DNA of 45,588 bases from Anaerolineae bacterium (GCA_011192015.1 DUET01000004.1:1-45588), one strand, 5' to 3'; shown: positions 31,356 through 40,988, counted from the first letter of the stretch. The notes: generated by a model from the letters alone, not told the origin. Made by a program: numbers and translations.

Positions 31356-31385
31356 TTGAGATGCAATCTCATCTTGTGGTAAGAT
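31356..31385 (+). promoter_or_regulatory. rpmB promoter
   Basis: TTGAGA (31356-31361) and a TGn-extended TAAGAT (31380-31385), 18 nt apart, 46 nt before the rpmB ATG. GCAATCT (31363-31369) and AGATTGC (31382-31388) form an inverted repeat over it. Confidence 0.6.
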
Positions 31386-31431
31386 TGCCTGCATCAAAGA
31401 GTATGTTCTCGAAAGAAAAGGACGTAGGTCG

Positions 31432-31611
31432 ATGGCAAAATGTGAAAACTGTGGCAAAACAACGGCTTTTGGACAGAGTCGTAGTTTCTCCATGAAGGCA
31501 ACCAAAAGGACCTTCCGTCCTAACTTGCAGCGAGTGCGAGTTATGGAGGGCGGTCGCCTGGTTCGGAAGACGCTGTGCGCCAAGTGTATCAAGAGGCTCG
31601 CCCGCCCTTAA
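31432..31611 (+). CDS. rpmB: Ribosomal protein L28
   Basis: 59-residue protein of the large ribosomal subunit; too short for many ORF callers. It begins MAKCENCGKTTAFGQSRSFS and continues with KRTFRPNLQRVRVMEGGR and CAKCIKRLARP. Two CxxC pairs (C4/C7 and the pair near the C-terminus) make the zinc-ribbon (C+) form of L28. AAAGGA is the likely ribosome-binding site. Transcribed alone and divergently from the Asp23 gene, with its own promoter and terminator. Confidence 0.95.
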   Translation: MAKCENCGKTTAFGQSRSFSMKATKRTFRPNLQRVRVMEGGRLVRKTLCAKCIKRLARP

Positions 31612-31643
31612 CTGCTTAGTAGTTCTTGGGCTTGGATTGGATC

Positions 31644-31670
31644 GTGGCCGCATTCGCGGCCACTTGGTTT
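31644..31670 (+). terminator. rpmB terminator
   Basis: GTGGCCGC (31644-31651) and GCGGCCAC (31656-31663) with a 4-nt loop, then TTGGTTTT on the plus strand. It lies between convergent rpmB and rpe. Confidence 0.75.
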
Positions 31671-31671
31671 T

Positions 31672-32343
31672 CTACTGGCGCTGCAGCGACTGGCGCAATG
31701 CCTCCAAGCCCGCTTTGATCCCCTCTGGATGACGAAAAACCGATGTCGCCGCGACGAAGATCTCCGCTCCAGCTTCGGCCGCCAGCGGCGCGGTTTCGGC
31801 TGTAATCCCTCCATCCGCCTCGATTCTGGTCTTGAGCCCGCGCTGCTCTATCCAATCGTGAATGGTGCGCATCTTGTCCAGGACAGTGGGGATGAATTCC
31901 TGTCCTGAGTACCCAGGATTGACCGACATCACCATGACCAGATCGACCATGGGCAGGATCTCATGCACAGCGATGGCCGGCGTCCCCGGATTCAATGCCA
32001 CACCTGCGCGCAAACCCAGATCGTGAATGGCGTCCAACGTGCGGTGAAGGTGGGTATCGACTTCGGGATGCACCGTGAGAATGTCTGCCCCCGCCTTTGC
32101 GAAGTCTTGCAGCATTGTGCTGGGTCGCTCGACCATCAAGTGCACATCGAGAGGGAGATCGGTCACACGCCGGCATGCTTCGACGATCACAGGCCCAAAG
32201 CTCAGATTGGGAACGTAATGACCGTCCATGACATCGACATGAATCCAATCGGCTCCGCCTTCCTCGGCTTCACGAATCGCTGCGCCAAGATGGGCGAAGT
32301 CGGCTGATAGGATCGACGGGGCCAACAGAAACCCTGCACTCAT
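31672..32343 (-). CDS. rpe: Ribulose-phosphate 3-epimerase
   Basis: 223 residues. TIM-barrel enzyme interconverting ribulose 5-phosphate and xylulose 5-phosphate. LLAPSILSADFAHLGAAIRE, WIHVDVMDGHYVPNLSFGP and VMVMSVNPGYSGQEFIPTVL carry the catalytic Asp and metal ligands; EADGGITAETAPLAAEAGA is the phosphate site. I chose the ATG at 32343 because a strong promoter ends 7 nt before it, which makes the mRNA leaderless. The ATG at 32355 lies inside the -10 box and cannot be used by that transcript. Confidence 0.96.
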   Translation of the reverse strand: MSAGFLLAPSILSADFAHLGAAIREAEEGGADWIHVDVMDGHYVPNLSFGPVIVEACRRVTDLPLDVHLMVERPSTMLQDFAKAGADILTVHPEVDTHLHRTLDAIHDLGLRAGVALNPGTPAIAVHEILPMVDLVMVMSVNPGYSGQEFIPTVLDKMRTIHDWIEQRGLKTRIEADGGITAETAPLAAEAGAEIFVAATSVFRHPEGIKAGLEALRQSLQRQ

Positions 32344-32350
32344 CGGTCCA

Positions 32351-32379
32351 ATCATACCGTTCCCAGGATCAATTTACAA
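32351..32379 (-). promoter_or_regulatory. rpe promoter, apparently leaderless
   Basis: Minus strand TTGTAA (32374-32379) and TATGAT (32351-32356), 17 nt apart. The expected start lies next to the ATG at 32343. No ribosome-binding site precedes that ATG. Confidence 0.7.
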
Positions 32380-32699
32380 GGTAAGGTCCCGATCAATGAT
32401 ATGCATCATTGGTCATACGATTAACCCCGAAATTCCTGACGCGATGCGGTCCTGCGAGGAGATTTGTAGGGCACTTGTAAGGTCAAAATGCCGTTATATA
32501 CCACATACTATAAGTGGATCAGATATGCGGCACATCCTTGGGTCAAGACAGCAGCCGCGATCTTCGTGGCAGTACAGGTTCGGCAGTAATCGCTTCGCTC
32601 GGAAGCTCTTCGGGGGGAAGTAGTTTGGAAGAGCGATGTGTACTCCACCGATCCGCTTTGGGCAGCACTGCCTTCAGAAGAATTCACTAAGGCTTGAAC
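32380..32699. other. Intergenic region between rpe and the histidine kinase
   Basis: About 320 bp, AT-richer than its surroundings near 32480-32530. TTGTAA and TATACC/TATAAG-like boxes in that part could form a promoter for the kinase gene, but spacing is imperfect. No gene or repeat is supported. Confidence 0.5.
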
Positions 32700-34010
32700 A
32701 TGAGTACTAGCTTGCGAGATCTTGTGGATACCGGTCGTGGAATTTTGGCAGGGGATGCCTTGAGTATAGCGCCCGATGATCTCAAGCAGCAGAACAAAGC
32801 GCTTGCATATGAGATCGAGCGATTGCGGTCGATGCTTCGTATGTCCGCACAACTGTACTCCTCGCTCGAATGGAACGAGGTGCTCGAACTTGCGCTTGAT
32901 CTGGGTGGCGGTGTGCTTTCGGATACGCGCAACGCGGATGCGAAAATCGTGCGCGCGCTTCTGCTCTTCCATGAGGAGGAGTTGAGGGTCGCGTGTGCAC
33001 GCGGATTGACGCGAGCGGATCTACGGGTACGTTTCCGCGGAACAGATGGAGTACTTGCAAAGAGCCTCAACAAGGCAGAAATCAAGGTTTGTAAGGAACC
33101 AGGAAGGGATCCTGAACTGCGCCAATTGGTCGCCCTGCAGAAATGTAAAAGCGCCGTTTGTATTCCTCTTTACATGGACATGAACGTTTATGGGTTGATG
33201 CTGTATGCGCATCCAACAGCGGGTTTCTTCAAAAGAGAAGAGGTCGAACTCCTGAGCGCGGTTGCCAGTCAGGCGATGATCGCGATGCAGAATGCTCAAC
33301 TCTTCGATGATCTTGCCCGCGAGAAGGAGCGCATAACGGAGGCGTTAGAAGAGGCGCGCAAGAAACTGGCCCGCGATCTGCATGATGGGCCGACCCAATC
33401 GGTAGGGGCGATCACCATGCGCGTCAATTTCGCCCGCAGGTTGATGGAACGTGACCCGAAGGCGGCATCGGATGAACTCTTCAGGGTGGAGGAACTGGCA
33501 CGCCGAACCTGCAAGGAAATGCGTCAGATGTTATTCACCCTGCGCCCCTTGGTGCTGGAATCGAACGGCCTGATCGCCGCCCTGGAGCACCTGTCGAAAC
33601 AAGCCCAGGAGAACTACGGTCAGAGCGTGATCGTGGAAGCCGATCCTCATGCCGTGGACGAACTCGAACTCGGCAAGCAAAATGTCCTCTTCTATGTGGC
33701 GGAAGAAGCGATCAACAACTCGCGCAAGCATGCAGAAGCTGCGCATGTTTGGGTGCGGGTGAATTGCCGTAATGATGTCATCGTGCTTGAGATCCAGGAT
33801 GACGGGAAAGGATTTGATGTCAAAGCTTTGGCGGACGGTTATGAGGAGCGAGGAAGCTTGGGCATGATCAACATGCATGAGCGTGCGGAAATCGTGAATG
33901 GTATTTTCAAGATCGACTCCGCCAAAGGAAAGGGTACAACCGTAAAACTGGCGGTTCCATTGACGCAGGAAGCAGCAGACCGCATCCGGCGTCCGGGGTA
34001 TGCGTTCTAA
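32700..34010 (+). CDS. Soluble GAF-domain sensor histidine kinase (NarL-type HisKA_3)
   Basis: 436 residues, no membrane segment. An N-terminal coiled coil (about 25-45) leads into a GAF domain at about 50-195. The HisKA_3 dimerisation domain has the phosphoacceptor H228 in KKLARDLHDGPTQSVGAITM. The HATPase domain has NVLFYVAEEAINNSRKHAEA (N box), IQDDGKGFD (G1) and GSLGMINMHERAE (G2). I chose the ATG at 32700 because TAAGG lies upstream; a TTG at 32694 is an alternative. No response regulator is adjacent, so its partner is elsewhere. The GAF ligand is unknown. Confidence 0.92.
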   Translation: MSTSLRDLVDTGRGILAGDALSIAPDDLKQQNKALAYEIERLRSMLRMSAQLYSSLEWNEVLELALDLGGGVLSDTRNADAKIVRALLLFHEEELRVACARGLTRADLRVRFRGTDGVLAKSLNKAEIKVCKEPGRDPELRQLVALQKCKSAVCIPLYMDMNVYGLMLYAHPTAGFFKREEVELLSAVASQAMIAMQNAQLFDDLAREKERITEALEEARKKLARDLHDGPTQSVGAITMRVNFARRLMERDPKAASDELFRVEELARRTCKEMRQMLFTLRPLVLESNGLIAALEHLSKQAQENYGQSVIVEADPHAVDELELGKQNVLFYVAEEAINNSRKHAEAAHVWVRVNCRNDVIVLEIQDDGKGFDVKALADGYEERGSLGMINMHERAEIVNGIFKIDSAKGKGTTVKLAVPLTQEAADRIRRPGYAF

Positions 34011-34071
34011 TTGCGAAGTTGAGCTTCAGAATTCTGATTAGTTACTCGAAAAGAAATATTCCATCCAAGCC

Positions 34072-34098
34072 CCCACCAATCCCCTGAGGAGCGGTGGG
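34072..34098 (+). terminator. Weak hairpin between the kinase and rlmN
   Basis: CCCACC (34072-34077) and GGTGGG (34093-34098) with a 15-nt loop, followed by AGTTTGATT, between convergent genes. Confidence 0.35.
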
Positions 34099-34106
34099 AG
34101 TTTGAT

Positions 34107-35183
34107 TCACCCGGTGTCTGTTTCATGCCGTCGCTGGGGCTGTTTCTGCTTCCTGATGGCGAGCTGTCCGCAACCTGCCTGGATATCGATGCCGCGCCGG
34201 ACGCGAACGGAATGAGAGATGCGGTGGTTGGAAAGGGCTTCGGAGAAGTCGTGGCTGCGTTCTGGGGATGATGCCAGTTGGCCGTAGGCGGCCGTGGGGT
34301 TGAGGGGGATCAGGTTGATGTGGCAGTTTAATCCTCGAACGAGCGCCGCAAGAGCCTCCGCCTGTTCAATGCCATCGTTGATACCTTCGATCAAGGCCCA
34401 TTCGAACGTGATGCGGCGTGAGGTACGTTCCACATACGCTCGGCAGGCGGAGAGTAGGCGTTCCAACGGATAGCGTTGATTGATAGGCACGAGTTGATCA
34501 CGGAGTTCGTTCGTGGCTGCATGCAGTGAGACGGCCAGATTGAGCTGAGGGAAATCCTGCCCGAAGCGCTCGATACCAGGAACCAATCCCACCGTGGAGA
34601 CGGTGATGCGTCGAGCGCCAAAACGGAAGCCCTGGGGATGATTCAAGATGCGGAGAGCCTGGGCAAGCGCATCGTAATTGTGGAAAGGTTCCCCCATTCC
34701 CATGACCACGATGTTATCGAGCCGATGCTTCTCGCGATTCAAGCGACGAGTGAAAAGCAACACTTGGCCCACGATCTCGCCGGGGGTCAGATTGCGTCGG
34801 AACCCCATCTGACCCGTGGCGCAGAAACGGCAACCCATGGCGCATCCGATCTGGGTGGAGATACAAACGGTCCGCCGTCGTTCGTAATGCATCAAGACGG
34901 TTTCGATGAACTGTCCATCCCGCAGGGTGAGTAGAACTTTTTCGGTGTTGCCATCGTTGGAGCGCTGCCATTGCGTGGGTTCGCAAGGCGTGAAGTGATA
35001 GGTTTCTGACAGGCGTTGGCGCATTGCGGTGGGAAGTGTGGTCAGCTCGTGAGGAGTTTCGACGAGTTGGTGGTACAGGCCTTGCCAGATTTGAACAACC
35101 CGGTAATCGCGCTCTCCCCATGAAACCATCTCGGTTTTGAGATCGTCGAGGCTCAGATCGTGGATCAGGGGAAGGGCGCTCAT
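34107..35183 (-). CDS. rlmN: Dual-specificity 23S rRNA / tRNA adenine-C2 methyltransferase RlmN
   Basis: 358 residues. Radical SAM enzyme methylating C2 of A2503 in 23S rRNA and A37 in some tRNAs. The cluster motif CxxxCxxC is in TQIGCAMGCRFCATGQMGF. An N-terminal RNA-binding domain (YRVVQIWQGLYHQLVETP), VVMGMGEPFHNYDAL (SAM site) and the second catalytic Cys in IDIQAGCGQLA near the C-terminus are all present. It overlaps the upstream HAD gene by 4 nt (ATGA), so the two are co-translated. Confidence 0.96.
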   Translation of the reverse strand: MSALPLIHDLSLDDLKTEMVSWGERDYRVVQIWQGLYHQLVETPHELTTLPTAMRQRLSETYHFTPCEPTQWQRSNDGNTEKVLLTLRDGQFIETVLMHYERRRTVCISTQIGCAMGCRFCATGQMGFRRNLTPGEIVGQVLLFTRRLNREKHRLDNIVVMGMGEPFHNYDALAQALRILNHPQGFRFGARRITVSTVGLVPGIERFGQDFPQLNLAVSLHAATNELRDQLVPINQRYPLERLLSACRAYVERTSRRITFEWALIEGINDGIEQAEALAALVRGLNCHINLIPLNPTAAYGQLASSPERSHDFSEALSNHRISHSVRVRRGIDIQAGCGQLAIRKQKQPQRRHETDTG

Positions 35184-35983
35184 GGCTCTGCTTCGTTGAA
35201 CGCTTCCAGGAAGTGGGGCAGGTCGTCGAAGATCCAGTCGGGCTGGATGGAAGCGTGTTGCAGGTCATCTCGACTCGTGACACCGGTGAGAACCAGTGCG
35301 GTCGCCAATCCGGCTCTCTGACCACCCAGGATGTCGGTCTCGAGACGATCGCCGAGCATGATCGTGACCTCCGGATTCGTGCCAAGGCGTTGCAGCGCAT
35401 GTGTGAAGAGATAGGGTTCGGGTTTCCCGATGACCACGGGATCGATTCCTGTCGCGGACTGGATCGCGGCCAGGATGGCGCCATTTCCGGGTGCCAAACC
35501 GCGCTCCATGGGGAAGGATGGATCGGCGTTGGTGCCGACGAAGATGGCGCCCGCGCGGATGGCCAGGGAGGCTTCCGTCAGTTTCGACCAATCGACCTGC
35601 CGGTCGATGCCTACGACAACCGCCGAAACGCCGTCGGAGCGCTGGTGCAAGTCGTAGCCAGCGAGAGACAGGGCTTCGAGCAGCGCTTGCTCACCAATGG
35701 CGTACACGGGCGCTGGAGGGGGCATGCGGTTGCGGAGCCACGCAACGGTTGCATCCGATGAACCCAGTACTTCATGAGTTTCGATTTCCGCACCCATGGT
35801 GCGCAGTTTTCGTTGCACGTTTGCGGGTGATGCACTGGCGTTGTTGGTAACCAGAAGGAAGGGGATCGATCTGCGGCGCAGGGCTTCGAACAACTCGGCC
35901 ACACCGGGAAGGGAGTCCGCTCCGCGCCACAACACGCCATCCATGTCCATAATCAAACCGCGGGCTTCGGTAACAGCGTCCAT
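35180..35983 (-). CDS. HAD-IIA family sugar-phosphate phosphatase (NagD-like)
   Basis: 267 residues. HAD motif I is LIMDMDGVLWRGADSLPG, motif II FLLVTNNAS, motif III around VVIGKPEPYLF, and motif IV MLGDRLETDILGGQRAGLAT. A C2-type cap lies between II and III, as in NagD, AraL and phosphoglycolate-phosphatase-like enzymes. Substrate is probably a small phosphorylated sugar or repair substrate (inference). AGGAG precedes the ATG at 35983. First gene of a two-gene operon with rlmN, starting 125 nt after the clpX stop codon. Confidence 0.92.
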   Translation of the reverse strand: MDAVTEARGLIMDMDGVLWRGADSLPGVAELFEALRRRSIPFLLVTNNASASPANVQRKLRTMGAEIETHEVLGSSDATVAWLRNRMPPPAPVYAIGEQALLEALSLAGYDLHQRSDGVSAVVVGIDRQVDWSKLTEASLAIRAGAIFVGTNADPSFPMERGLAPGNGAILAAIQSATGIDPVVIGKPEPYLFTHALQRLGTNPEVTIMLGDRLETDILGGQRAGLATALVLTGVTSRDDLQHASIQPDWIFDDLPHFLEAFNEAEP

Positions 35984-36108
35984 GATTCTCCTGTGATCGT
36001 TTCTTGTCAGGCGGTCAGGATCGGCACAGATGGGGAATTCCGATCGATGTGCTGGGGTTTGCGATCGAGAACCTTGACGAACAAAGGGGTTGCTGAAGGC
36101 TCATCCTG

Positions 36109-37413
36109 CTACGCGGCGTCGGAGAGATTCTGCTCAGTGTCGTAAGCCAGCAACTTGTCTTGGGCGTCCATCAATTGCGGCTTTGTCTGGCCCTTGATGG
36201 CATCTTCATCCACAACAACCTTGCGGATCTCCGGTTTCGAGGGGATGATGAACATCACATCCAGCAGCGTCCCCTCGATGATCGAACGCAAGCCTCGCGC
36301 ACCGGTTTCGCGTTTGAGCGCCATCTCGGCAGCCATGTCAAGCGCTTCGGGTGTAAAGGTCAGTTCCACTTTGTCCATCTCGAAGAGGCGTTCGTATTGG
36401 CGGACCAGGGCGTTGCGAGGTTCGGTGAGGATCGATCGCAGGGTCTTCTTATCCAGCGGCTCCACCGGAACCGAAACCGGCAGGCGTCCCACGATTTCGG
36501 GGATCATGCCGTAGCGCATCAGGTCGTCGGGAATGATCATGCGCAGCAACTCGGTATCATCGTCAATATTGACATCTCCCGGGGTTCGCATTCCTGGGAA
36601 GCCCATGTTCCCATGCTTGCGGACCCGTTTGGCGATGATCTCAGGCAGGGTATCGAACGTCCCACCGCAGATGAAAAGGATGTCGTTGGTGTTGACCTGG
36701 ATGAATTCCTGCTGTGGATGCTTGCGCCCCCCCTGCGGGGGAACGTTGACCACTGCGCCTTCGATGATCTTCAGCAGAGCTTGCTGAACACCCTCTCCGG
36801 AAACGTCGCGCGTGATGCTGGGATTATCTCCCGTTTTCCGCGCGGTCTTGTCGATCTCATCGATGTAGACAATGCCGCGCTCCGCCCGGGGCACGTTGAA
36901 ATCCGAGGCCTGAAGCAGGCGCAGGAGGATGTTCTCCACGTCTTCGCCCACATAGCCGGCTTCGGTGAGTGCAGTGGCATCGGCGATGCAGAAGGGAACG
37001 TCCAGGATCCTGGCCAAGGTCTGTGCCAGCAACGTTTTCCCACAACCCGTGGGGCCAACGACAAGGATGTTGGTCTTGTCCAGTTCGACCGAGGGATCGC
37101 CCCGATTGGCGATGCGCTTGTAGTGGTTGTAGACGGCAACGGAGAGCACGCGTTTGGCATGATCCTGACCAACGACGTATTCATTCAGGTGGCTGGCGAT
37201 TTCATGCGGAGAAAGCGATGGACGTCCTGCAGGCGTGAAACCTGCCTTGATGGGACGCCGATCGCCTTCGAGGATGTCGCGGCAAAGCGCAACGCATTCG
37301 TTGCAAATGAAGACATCGTTTGGTCCGGTGATCAGGCGCTGAACATCGCTTTCATCGCGGTTGCAGAATGAGCATCGGCGCGATTCGGGCTCCCCTGGAT
37401 TTTCGCCTGGCAT
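36109..37413 (-). CDS. clpX: ATP-dependent Clp protease ATP-binding subunit ClpX
   Basis: 434 residues. AAA+ unfoldase that delivers tagged proteins to ClpP. The N-terminal zinc-binding domain has [10 protein letters not shown] and [10 protein letters not shown]. Walker A is [18 protein letters not shown], Walker [13 protein letters not shown]; the pore loop (GYVG) and [11 protein letters not shown] follow. The C-terminal domain holds [20 protein letters not shown]. It sits 21 nt after clpP in the tig-clpP-clpX operon, the standard bacterial order. Confidence 0.97.
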   Translation of the reverse strand: MPGENPGEPESRRCSFCNRDESDVQRLITGPNDVFICNECVALCRDILEGDRRPIKAGFTPAGRPSLSPHEIASHLNEYVVGQDHAKRVLSVAVYNHYKRIANRGDPSVELDKTNILVVGPTGCGKTLLAQTLARILDVPFCIADATALTEAGYVGEDVENILLRLLQASDFNVPRAERGIVYIDEIDKTARKTGDNPSITRDVSGEGVQQALLKIIEGAVVNVPPQGGRKHPQQEFIQVNTNDILFICGGTFDTLPEIIAKRVRKHGNMGFPGMRTPGDVNIDDDTELLRMIIPDDLMRYGMIPEIVGRLPVSVPVEPLDKKTLRSILTEPRNALVRQYERLFEMDKVELTFTPEALDMAAEMALKRETGARGLRSIIEGTLLDVMFIIPSKPEIRKVVVDEDAIKGQTKPQLMDAQDKLLAYDTEQNLSDAA

Positions 37414-37434
37414 GGATTACCTACCTGCCTTCTT

Positions 37435-38064
37435 CTATTCCTTCTTGGCCGTCTCTTTGCCATTTTCTGCCGGTACCAGCACCTTGTCTATGATACCGTA
37501 TTTTTGTGCAGCTTCGCCATCCATGTAGAAATCCCGTTCGGTATCGCGCTCGATGACCTCAAGTGTTTGGCCGGTGTGCTTAACCAGGATGGCGTTCAAT
37601 TTCTCCTTCAAGCGCAAGATCTCTTTGGCCTGGATCTCGATGTCGGTCGCTTGCCCCTGTGCCCCGCCCAATGGCTGATGGAGATGGATGGTGGCATGGG
37701 GAAGTGCATAGCGCATGCCACTATTCCCTGCGGAAAGAAGCACTGTGCCAAAGGATGCGGTTACACCCACGGCGACGGTGGAGATGGGAGCACTCACCTG
37801 CTGCATGGTGTCGTAGATCGCCAGCCCGGAGTAGATCGCTCCGCCCGGGCAGTTGATGTACATGTGGATGGTGCGATCCGGATCCTCGTTATCGAGGTAC
37901 AGCAATTGTGCCACGATCAAGTTGGAGACTTGATCGTTGATGGGCGTGCCCAAGAAGATGATGCGTTCCTTGAGCAGCAACGAATAGATATCGTAGGCTC
38001 GCTCCCCACGACCGGAAGTCTCGATGACCATGGGGATCAAAGAGAATGGATTCTGTTTTGACAT
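37435..38064 (-). CDS. clpP: ATP-dependent Clp protease proteolytic subunit ClpP
   Basis: 209 residues. Serine peptidase forming the tetradecameric chamber. The catalytic triad is S104 ([14 protein letters not shown]), H129 ([10 protein letters not shown]) and D178 (ERDTERDF); spacing matches E. coli ClpP exactly (25 and 49 residues). The N-terminal loop [15 protein letters not shown] starts normally, with only a short propeptide. It follows tig by 11 nt and precedes clpX by 21 nt. Confidence 0.97.
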   Translation of the reverse strand: MSKQNPFSLIPMVIETSGRGERAYDIYSLLLKERIIFLGTPINDQVSNLIVAQLLYLDNEDPDRTIHMYINCPGGAIYSGLAIYDTMQQVSAPISTVAVGVTASFGTVLLSAGNSGMRYALPHATIHLHQPLGGAQGQATDIEIQAKEILRLKEKLNAILVKHTGQTLEVIERDTERDFYMDGEAAQKYGIIDKVLVPAENGKETAKKE

Positions 38065-38075
38065 GCTCGTTAGCC

Positions 38076-39464
38076 TTACTCCTGTTCTTTATCCTGATCG
38101 TTTTCCTGCGATGGGTCAATAGTTTCCTGGTCTGCTTCCTGAGGGGATGGTGCTTCCCCTTTGGCGATCGAAACCAACCGCTGTATCGCTTTCTCGGTAA
38201 GCAGATCGAGTGACACGCGTCGTTGCCCCAAAGGATGCTCGAAGTTCTTGCGGATCTTGTCTGCATTCTCCCCAAAGGGCGCAACCAATCGGTCAATTTC
38301 GGCTTTCACCTCATCTGCGTTCACCTGGAGATCTTCAACTTCCACAACTCGTCCCAAAACAAGACCCTGTTTGAGCCGTTCGTGAGCTTGGGATTCGAAT
38401 TCGGTTCGTAACTCCTCCTCGGTCTTCTTCTCGATCTTGAGATAGTCCTCCAAGGAGAGATGCTGGCTCTCGAGACGCCGGGAGAAGTCCTTCATCATAC
38501 CGTCGAGTTCCTCTTCGAGAAGCACGGGAGGATAGCTGACCTCGGCTGCTTCGACCGTGGAGGCGATGACGGACTTGGCAAATTCGCTCTCAGCAGACTG
38601 GTTGGCTTGGGCTTCTAGCTGTTTGCGAACGTTGACGCGCAGATCGAGGAGATCCTTGAAATCACCCACGGCACGCGCCAGGTCATCCGACCATGGGGGC
38701 ACGAAGCGTGATTTGACTTCCTTGCTGACCACGTGGAAATCAGCGACTTGTTCGCGCAGGTCCTCGTTGGGATGATCCTTGGGAAAGGTGTGGGAGATGT
38801 CCTTCTCATCTTCAGTTGTAAGTCCCACTAGATGCTGGCTGAATTCGGGGAAGGGCCACTCTGCTTCCTCGGAGATCAGCAGGGAGATGTCCTTTTCGGA
38901 GACCAGGGTTGGATTGATGCCCTCAGGGGGTTCGTGGAGCTGCGCCTGGATGTCCAGCACGATCACATCCCCCATCTGGGCGGCTCGATCGACGCTCTCG
39001 ATCAACGCCTGACCCTGGCGGATCTCCTCCATGGCCTCTTCCAGCGTTTCGTCGCTCACATCGGGGGGTTCGTAGGGCAGGCGCTGATCCCGGTACTCGC
39101 CGAGTTCGATGGTGGGGGATTGAGGCACGGTATAGCGGAGTACGAGCGGTTCCTTGCTGACGACCTCCTCCAACCTGCCGGGTGCGTAGGGCTCCAGTTC
39201 GGTTTCCTCCAACGCTTGACGGTAGACCGATTGTCCGAGATCGTCGAGCGCCTCTTCGAACACGGCCTCCTCTCCGAATCGCCGGATGATGACGTCATAG
39301 GGAACCTTCCCCGGCCGGAATCCCGGGATCTTGGTGCGCGAGCTCAGGCGGCGTGCTGCGGAGCGCATGGCGCCTTGTAGTTGCTCATCGGTAACATCTA
39401 TCGTCAATTCGACCTGGCGATCATCCAGGTCTTTCGTTTTGATCTTCAAGAGTTGTCCTTCCAT
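38076..39464 (-). CDS. tig: Trigger factor
   Basis: 462 residues. Ribosome-associated chaperone at the nascent-chain exit. The ribosome-binding signature is [20 protein letters not shown] (GFRxGKxP). A degenerate PPIase domain spans about 150-245 and a helical C-terminal chaperone domain about 260-430. A Glu/Asp/Gln-rich tail ends the protein ([18 protein letters not shown]). It is preceded by tRNA-Leu at 58 nt, with no promoter of its own that I can see. It may therefore be transcribed with the tRNA. Confidence 0.95.
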   Translation of the reverse strand: MEGQLLKIKTKDLDDRQVELTIDVTDEQLQGAMRSAARRLSSRTKIPGFRPGKVPYDVIIRRFGEEAVFEEALDDLGQSVYRQALEETELEPYAPGRLEEVVSKEPLVLRYTVPQSPTIELGEYRDQRLPYEPPDVSDETLEEAMEEIRQGQALIESVDRAAQMGDVIVLDIQAQLHEPPEGINPTLVSEKDISLLISEEAEWPFPEFSQHLVGLTTEDEKDISHTFPKDHPNEDLREQVADFHVVSKEVKSRFVPPWSDDLARAVGDFKDLLDLRVNVRKQLEAQANQSAESEFAKSVIASTVEAAEVSYPPVLLEEELDGMMKDFSRRLESQHLSLEDYLKIEKKTEEELRTEFESQAHERLKQGLVLGRVVEVEDLQVNADEVKAEIDRLVAPFGENADKIRKNFEHPLGQRRVSLDLLTEKAIQRLVSIAKGEAPSPQEADQETIDPSQENDQDKEQE

Positions 39465-39521
39465 GAGACCTGCGTGTGGATTTCGTTGTTATTGTTGGGT
39501 CGATTGGACGCATGCCCCAGG

Positions 39522-39603
39522 TGGGGAAGGAGGGATTTGAACCCTCACGCCTTGCGGCACGTGATCCTAAGTCACGCCTGTCTGCCAATTCCAGCACTTC
39601 CCC
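39522..39603 (-). tRNA. tRNA-Leu (anticodon UAG)
   Basis: On the minus strand a 7-bp acceptor stem (GGGGAAG with CTTCCCC) closes the cloverleaf. The anticodon loop CTTAGGA holds TAG. A long variable arm and a T-arm with GGTTCAAATCC are present, as expected for a class II leucine tRNA. The discriminator is A at 39522 and the following bases are CCT, so the CCA end is not fully encoded. Confidence 0.95.
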
Positions 39604-39611
39604 GTGCGAGG

Positions 39612-39640
39612 ATTATATCTTTCAGAAAAGGCGGTGTAAA
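39612..39640 (-). promoter_or_regulatory. Promoter of tRNA-Leu (and possibly tig-clpP-clpX)
   Basis: Minus strand TTTACA (39635-39640) and TATAAT (39612-39617), exactly 17 nt apart, 8 nt before the tRNA. Confidence 0.8.
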
Positions 39641-39800
39641 GGCGGGCCATGCGGCGGGTGGCTGCAGCGGGTCTTCTCCGGGCGTGAATCATGCTGGCAA
39701 TCGACGTTCGCGTGACTTCAATATCCCTCAGGTGCCAGACCGAACTGGTTGTATCCATGAGTGCAGGGCAATGCGGATGATCAGGGGCGGTTTCAACGCG

Positions 39801-40988
39801 TCAGGATCTTGCGCATAGACATTCCCGGAGCTGCGCAAGATGGAGCAGATCGTGATCGGTTGCGATGGCGGCGATCTCGCTGAGGGTGGTCGGACCGATC
39901 AAGGCATGCCTTGCGGGCCTAAGCCAGTCGCCGGGTTCGAGGGCTTGAAGACGGGCGATGGTTTGTTTGCGGGCCACCGTGAACATACGCAAGGCTTCCA
40001 AGGGTTCCTGCAGCGCATAGGCCCGCGTTTGGGCCCACGCATCCGGATCGGCGGCGTGGACGAAGGGATTACGCTGGTCGAGAACGGCCTCGATGCGGGG
40101 CTGATTGACTTCGATTTCGACATCCCGTAAGTGGCAGATGATCTCCACCGGGGACCATTCACCCGCTCGCGGGCAGCGCGTCCATGCGGGGAGGTCCAGA
40201 TCCGATACCATTCCTAAGAAGGCAGCCAAATGCCCTTTGAGTCGGGCGAGGACCGAGATCGGTTGGCTGGTGGCGCCGACATCGGCTTCCCTCGTGGCTT
40301 CACCATCGACCCATGGGAGAACCTCTTCCAGATTTCCCCCTGCGTAGGGTTCGGCAGGTTGAGCGTCGATGTGGAAGACGGGAATTCCCAACGCGCGTGC
40401 GGGAACGAGGTCGTTCTTGGGTTCGTTTCCGACCATCACAACCTCGTGTGCCCGGTGTCCCAGGCGTCCCAAGATCTCGGCGTAGTAGGCGCTATTGGGC
40501 TTGCAGAACCGGAAATCCTCGAAACTTGTGATCAACGTGTAAGCATGGTCATCGGCGCTGATGTCGCCCCAGGTAAGGCGTTGTGTGATCGCCGTGAGTG
40601 GAAAGAGGGGATTGGTGGCGACGACGACTTCCATGCCACGAAGCAGGGCTTCTTCGATCAAGGATTTTGCCTGCGGTCGGATCTGGACCAGAGGGCGCAA
40701 GTCTGGAAAACGGTGGGCGTAGAAATCTTCAATCATCTGCCGGAGTTCGTCCTCCGGCACGCCCAGCGCGGGGAAGAAGCGATTTGAAAAAGCCTGTTCC
40801 AGCGTGATCTCGGGATCGTCGTTCTGCGACATCACCATCGTGGATTCGAGCAGCGTGCGCGTGAATTCTTCGGGAGGCACGAGCGCTGAGGTGAATTCGC
40901 TGAGCATGTCGAGGTAGGTGGGAATGAACTGCTCCATGTCGTTGTCGATCAAAGTGCCATCCAGATCCAGTAGCAAGGCAGCGATCAT
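39801..40988 (-). CDS. HAD-family hydrolase fused to a DinB-like domain
   Basis: 395 residues. Residues 1-235 are a HAD phosphatase: MIAALLLDLDGTLIDNDMEQ (motif I), MEVVVATNPLFP (II), CKPNSAYYAEILGRLG (III) and VVMVGNEPKNDLVPARALGI (IV). Residues about 245-395 form a DinB/DUF664-like four-helix bundle with AGEWSPVEIICHLRDVEIEV and ATDHDLLHLAQL, including the His positions typical of metal-binding DinB-like proteins. I chose the ATG at 40988 because GGAGC precedes it. Stop and start overlap the Cys-rich gene in ATGA. The fusion suggests a thiol- or metal-linked detoxification phosphatase, but the substrate is unknown. Confidence 0.85.
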   Translation of the reverse strand: MIAALLLDLDGTLIDNDMEQFIPTYLDMLSEFTSALVPPEEFTRTLLESTMVMSQNDDPEITLEQAFSNRFFPALGVPEDELRQMIEDFYAHRFPDLRPLVQIRPQAKSLIEEALLRGMEVVVATNPLFPLTAITQRLTWGDISADDHAYTLITSFEDFRFCKPNSAYYAEILGRLGHRAHEVVMVGNEPKNDLVPARALGIPVFHIDAQPAEPYAGGNLEEVLPWVDGEATREADVGATSQPISVLARLKGHLAAFLGMVSDLDLPAWTRCPRAGEWSPVEIICHLRDVEIEVNQPRIEAVLDQRNPFVHAADPDAWAQTRAYALQEPLEALRMFTVARKQTIARLQALEPGDWLRPARHALIGPTTLSEIAAIATDHDLLHLAQLRECLCARS

